NCBI RefSeq assembly: GCF_002933395.1
Contig: NZ_PKFN01000007.1
Coordinates: 62,001 to 126,000 of the forward strand
Origin: Yoonia maritima
GTDB taxonomy: Bacteria; Pseudomonadota; Alphaproteobacteria; Rhodobacterales; Rhodobacteraceae
Reading direction: 5' to 3'
Length of the DNA stretch: 64,000 nucleotides
Shown one piece after another: positions 61,946 to 64,000 of the stretch. The notes beneath the pieces are model-generated. The model searched no databases, was not told the origin of the DNA, and worked only from the letters and a program-made list of their open reading frames with translations. Position 1 is the first letter of the stretch, and the number at the start of each line of letters is the position of its first letter. Both the position numbers and the translations under genes were made by a program.

Positions 61946-62668
61946 TTAGTAAGTACCGATTTCTTCGCCAAACCACTTGATCAGCAGTTCATTCAAAGAG
62001 CCGTCGTCTTTCATTGAGGTAATCGCAGTATCAAGTTTGGCGCGAAGATCAGCATCGCTTTCGCGGATACCAAGGCCGATGCCGCCACCCAGCGGAACAC
62101 CTTCGCCGACAACCATCAAATCAGCTTCGTCAGCATAAGGAAGCAAGAAATCTTTGTCGGCGAAAACAGCGTCAGCTTCGCCGTTACGAACGGCTGCGAT
62201 GGTTTCGTCACCCGTAGCGAACTCAAGCAAGGTCGCGCCAGTTTCGGCAACATAGCCGGCCTGAATAGTGCCGGTTTGTGCGGCGACAACACCTGTCAGG
62301 TCGGCCCCATCAGACGCACCAAGATAGACAGATTCGGTCGGTGGATAGTAATCTTGTGTGAAGTCGATAACTTCATCACGTTCATCCGTGATGGACATGC
62401 CAGCGATGATCGCATCGTAGTTGCCGGACACGAGGTTCGGAATGATGCTATCCCATTCGTTGGTGACCCATTCACAAGTCAGTTCCGCACGTGCGCATAG
62501 TTCGTCACCTAGTTCACGCTCAAAACCGTCAACTTCGCCAGCGTCGTTGATGAAGTTGTATGGAGGGTAGGCGCCCTCGGTGCCCAGACGGACAACAGAG
62601 TGGCTTTCGGCCATCGCCATGCTGCCAGCAACGGCAAGCACTGCAGTGCTTAGGATCAGGTTTTTCAT
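61946..62668 (-). CDS. Periplasmic amino acid/amine-binding protein
   Basis: A 240-residue family-3 solute-binding protein. A signal peptide (LILSTAVLAVAGSMAMA) precedes VRLGTEGAYPPYNFINDAGEVDGFERELGDELC and WDSIIPNLVSGNYDAIIAGMSITDERD. The start has GGGAG. It delivers ligand to the two permeases encoded downstream. Ligand class is polar amino acid or amine; the operon context points to a substrate later gamma-glutamylated. Confidence 0.93.
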   Translation of the reverse strand: MKNLILSTAVLAVAGSMAMAESHSVVRLGTEGAYPPYNFINDAGEVDGFERELGDELCARAELTCEWVTNEWDSIIPNLVSGNYDAIIAGMSITDERDEVIDFTQDYYPPTESVYLGASDGADLTGVVAAQTGTIQAGYVAETGATLLEFATGDETIAAVRNGEADAVFADKDFLLPYADEADLMVVGEGVPLGGGIGLGIRESDADLRAKLDTAITSMKDDGSLNELLIKWFGEEIGTY

Positions 62669-62689
62669 CAGTTTTCTCCCAATTGATGA

Positions 62690-63463
62690 TTATGAAACCG
62701 TCGCGGATAGAAACCCGCGAAGTCGGTCGGTTTTTGGTTGCCCGAATAGAACGTCTGGTGCGCCCTCTTCTTCGATCTTACCTTGGTGCAAGAACACGAC
62801 ATGGTCGCTGACGTCAGCGGCCATACGCATGTCGTGTGTCACAATCAGCATTGTCCGGCCTTCGTTTGCCAGATCTTTGATCACTTTGACCACTTCTTGT
62901 TCCAATTCAGGATCAAGCGCGCTTGTCGGTTCGTCAAACAACAGGGCCTTTGGCTCCATGCATAGGGCACGCGCGATTGCGGCACGCTGTTGTTGCCCGC
63001 CGGACAGTTGGGCAGGGAAGGCATCGCATTTATCGCCAATACCGACCTTGGCAAGATACTTGCGTGCGGCTTCCTCGACCTCTGCCTTGTCGCGTTTAAG
63101 CACGGTAACCGGTGCTTCCATAACGTTTTGCAGAATCGTCATATGGGCCCACAGGTTAAACTGCTGAAACACCATCGACAGATTCGTCCGAATACGGATC
63201 AGCTGGTCGTGGTCGCCGGGGCGACGGCCTGCACCCGCACCTTTCCAAATAACAGGTTCGCCACAAAACAAAACTTCGCCTTGCTGGCTGTCTTCTAACA
63301 AATTGGCGCAGCGCAAAAGTGTTGATTTTCCAGACCCTGACGATCCGATCAAAGATACGACATGTCCGGCGGGTGCGGTGATATCGACGCCTTTCAATAC
63401 CTCCAAATCACCATAGGCTTTGTGAAGGTTTCGGATTTCGATTACAGGGGCTTGGTCTGACAC
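62690..63463 (-). CDS. ABC transporter ATP-binding protein (HisP/GlnQ type)
   Basis: A 257-residue ATPase with Walker A GSSGSGKST, Q-loop in MVFQQFNLWAHM, signature LSGGQQQR, Walker B ALLFDEPTSALD and the switch histidine in IVTHDMRMA. First gene of the uptake operon; the binding-protein gene follows 21 bases later. It belongs to the polar amino acid uptake family. The 208 bases before it (63464-63671) hold its promoter. Confidence 0.95.
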   Translation of the reverse strand: MSDQAPVIEIRNLHKAYGDLEVLKGVDITAPAGHVVSLIGSSGSGKSTLLRCANLLEDSQQGEVLFCGEPVIWKGAGAGRRPGDHDQLIRIRTNLSMVFQQFNLWAHMTILQNVMEAPVTVLKRDKAEVEEAARKYLAKVGIGDKCDAFPAQLSGGQQQRAAIARALCMEPKALLFDEPTSALDPELEQEVVKVIKDLANEGRTMLIVTHDMRMAADVSDHVVFLHQGKIEEEGAPDVLFGQPKTDRLRGFLSATVS

Positions 63464-63671
63464 GTTTGATCGCTTTTGTTGATTGTGCTGGTAATTAGGG
63501 CTTATTTTTTTAGCTTTTGCAACGAGAGCATCGCGTCAATCGCTGATTACAGGTGCAAAGGCCTAAGGCTTGGGCGGAAGCGGCAGATCATAGGCGCTTT
63601 GCGGCAATGGCTAGCGCGTTAAGAATGCGGCGCAACCGGGTGTAGGCATGCATTATCAGGCTTGGGATCAC

Positions 63672-64000
63672 TTAACGTGGTGTAACCCGAAGACGGGCGG
63701 CGTTACTGTCTTGGTCAGAAACACCTAGCAAGGATGATATCATGCGCATATTGCTGTCTTCTTCTTCGCCACGCACGCCGTCCGCCATAACCACGGACCA
63801 CATTGCTTCGACTACAGCGACACGGTGATCATGCGCAACCGCATCTTTGATAGCGCGCGTAAAGCGCACTGTATCGGGGGCTTCCGCCTCGAGCGCTTCG
63901 CAGTCTTTGCGCAACGCAACGGCATCCTCGTCTGACAGGCCATAACGCGCAACAAGCGCTTGATCGATTTGTGCGATTTCCTCTGCGGCATAATCGCCAT
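63672..64000 (-). CDS. TerB-like protein, C-terminal part
   Basis: The gene enters from the right window edge; about 109 residues are seen. The frame runs DYAAEEIAQIDQALVARYGLSDEDAVALRKDC, then EALEAEAPDTVRFTRAIKDAVAHDHRVAVVEAMWSVVMADGVRGEEEDSNMRMISSLLGVSDQDSNAARL, the TerB/DjlA-like helical fold with acidic residues (ADG-x4-EE) that may bind metal. Function is unknown. The true start lies outside the window. Confidence 0.8.
   Translation of the reverse strand, partial: GDYAAEEIAQIDQALVARYGLSDEDAVALRKDCEALEAEAPDTVRFTRAIKDAVAHDHRVAVVEAMWSVVMADGVRGEEEDSNMRMISSLLGVSDQDSNAARLRVTPR

Noticed and set aside
63672-63914. Short complete gene starting at TTG 63914
   Set aside because: The same frame continues to the window edge with TerB-like residues, so the gene is partial, not short.
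1-64000. CRISPR arrays, rRNA or tRNA genes
   Set aside because: None was seen; the only direct tandem array is the 16-bp repeat with no spacers.

Overview
The window looks like chromosome of a marine alphaproteobacterium of the Roseobacter group (Rhodobacterales). This is an inference from gene content: a phaZ/phaC/phaP/phaR polyhydroxybutyrate locus with CTGC-N3/4-GCAG operators, a bufferin-type copper operon, paired glutamine-synthetase-like genes with a polar amino acid ABC transporter, and a thyX gene of alphaproteobacterial type. I cannot name the genus.

Layout. (1) About 1-8180, minus strand: one tightly overlapping operon that begins with a partner-switching regulatory set (REC-SpoIIE phosphatase, STAS antagonist, RsbW-like kinase). 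It runs into an envelope polysaccharide set (DUF3131, acyltransferase, BcsA-like GT2, DUF3131, exported protein). (2) 8665-10950, divergent: an H-NOX nitric oxide sensor and a hybrid histidine kinase. (3) 11413-15435: an RTX calcium-binding secreted protein and a TPR/beta-barrel outer-membrane protein. (4) 15572-34180: a thyX gene split in two. Its first ~114 codons (to the RHR motif) lie at 15572-15913 and its last ~60 codons at about 33985-34180, with the middle missing. Between them sits about 18 kb of accessory DNA bounded by decayed tyrosine-recombinase genes. It carries an ArsR/YqfO pair, an unknown 704-residue protein, a two-gene nicotinamide-to-NAD salvage operon, AraC/VOC/DUF1801 genes, an alpha/beta hydrolase with a CGNR regulator, a frameshifted DUF805 gene, a DUF1963 gene, an IS66 relic, and a thyA-folA pair that can replace the destroyed ThyX. 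(5) 34228-36106: an orphan HEPN-domain protein, a 16-bp tandem repeat and an ArsC/Spx-like gene. (6) 36418-40164: small housekeeping genes and a bufferin operon. (7) 40400-46386: thrS, an ArsR-SRPBCC operon and three alpha/beta hydrolases. (8) 46388-50865: the PHB locus. (9) 50927-63463: amine/amino acid catabolism and uptake, with two glutamine-synthetase-like ligases, a class I amidotransferase, an FAD oxidoreductase, a class III aminotransferase, a LysR regulator and an ABC transporter. (10) The window ends inside a TerB-like gene.

Functional logic. Region 1 couples a phosphatase-driven partner switch to polysaccharide synthesis and is read divergently from an NO sensor, suggesting NO-influenced biofilm or envelope control. 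The island in region 4 appears to have destroyed thyX while carrying thyA-folA as compensation. In region 8 PhaR probably represses phaC, phaP, perhaps phaZ, and itself through the palindromes seen in their promoters. Region 9 resembles gamma-glutamyl-polyamine/amine utilisation, though the substrate is not determined by sequence.
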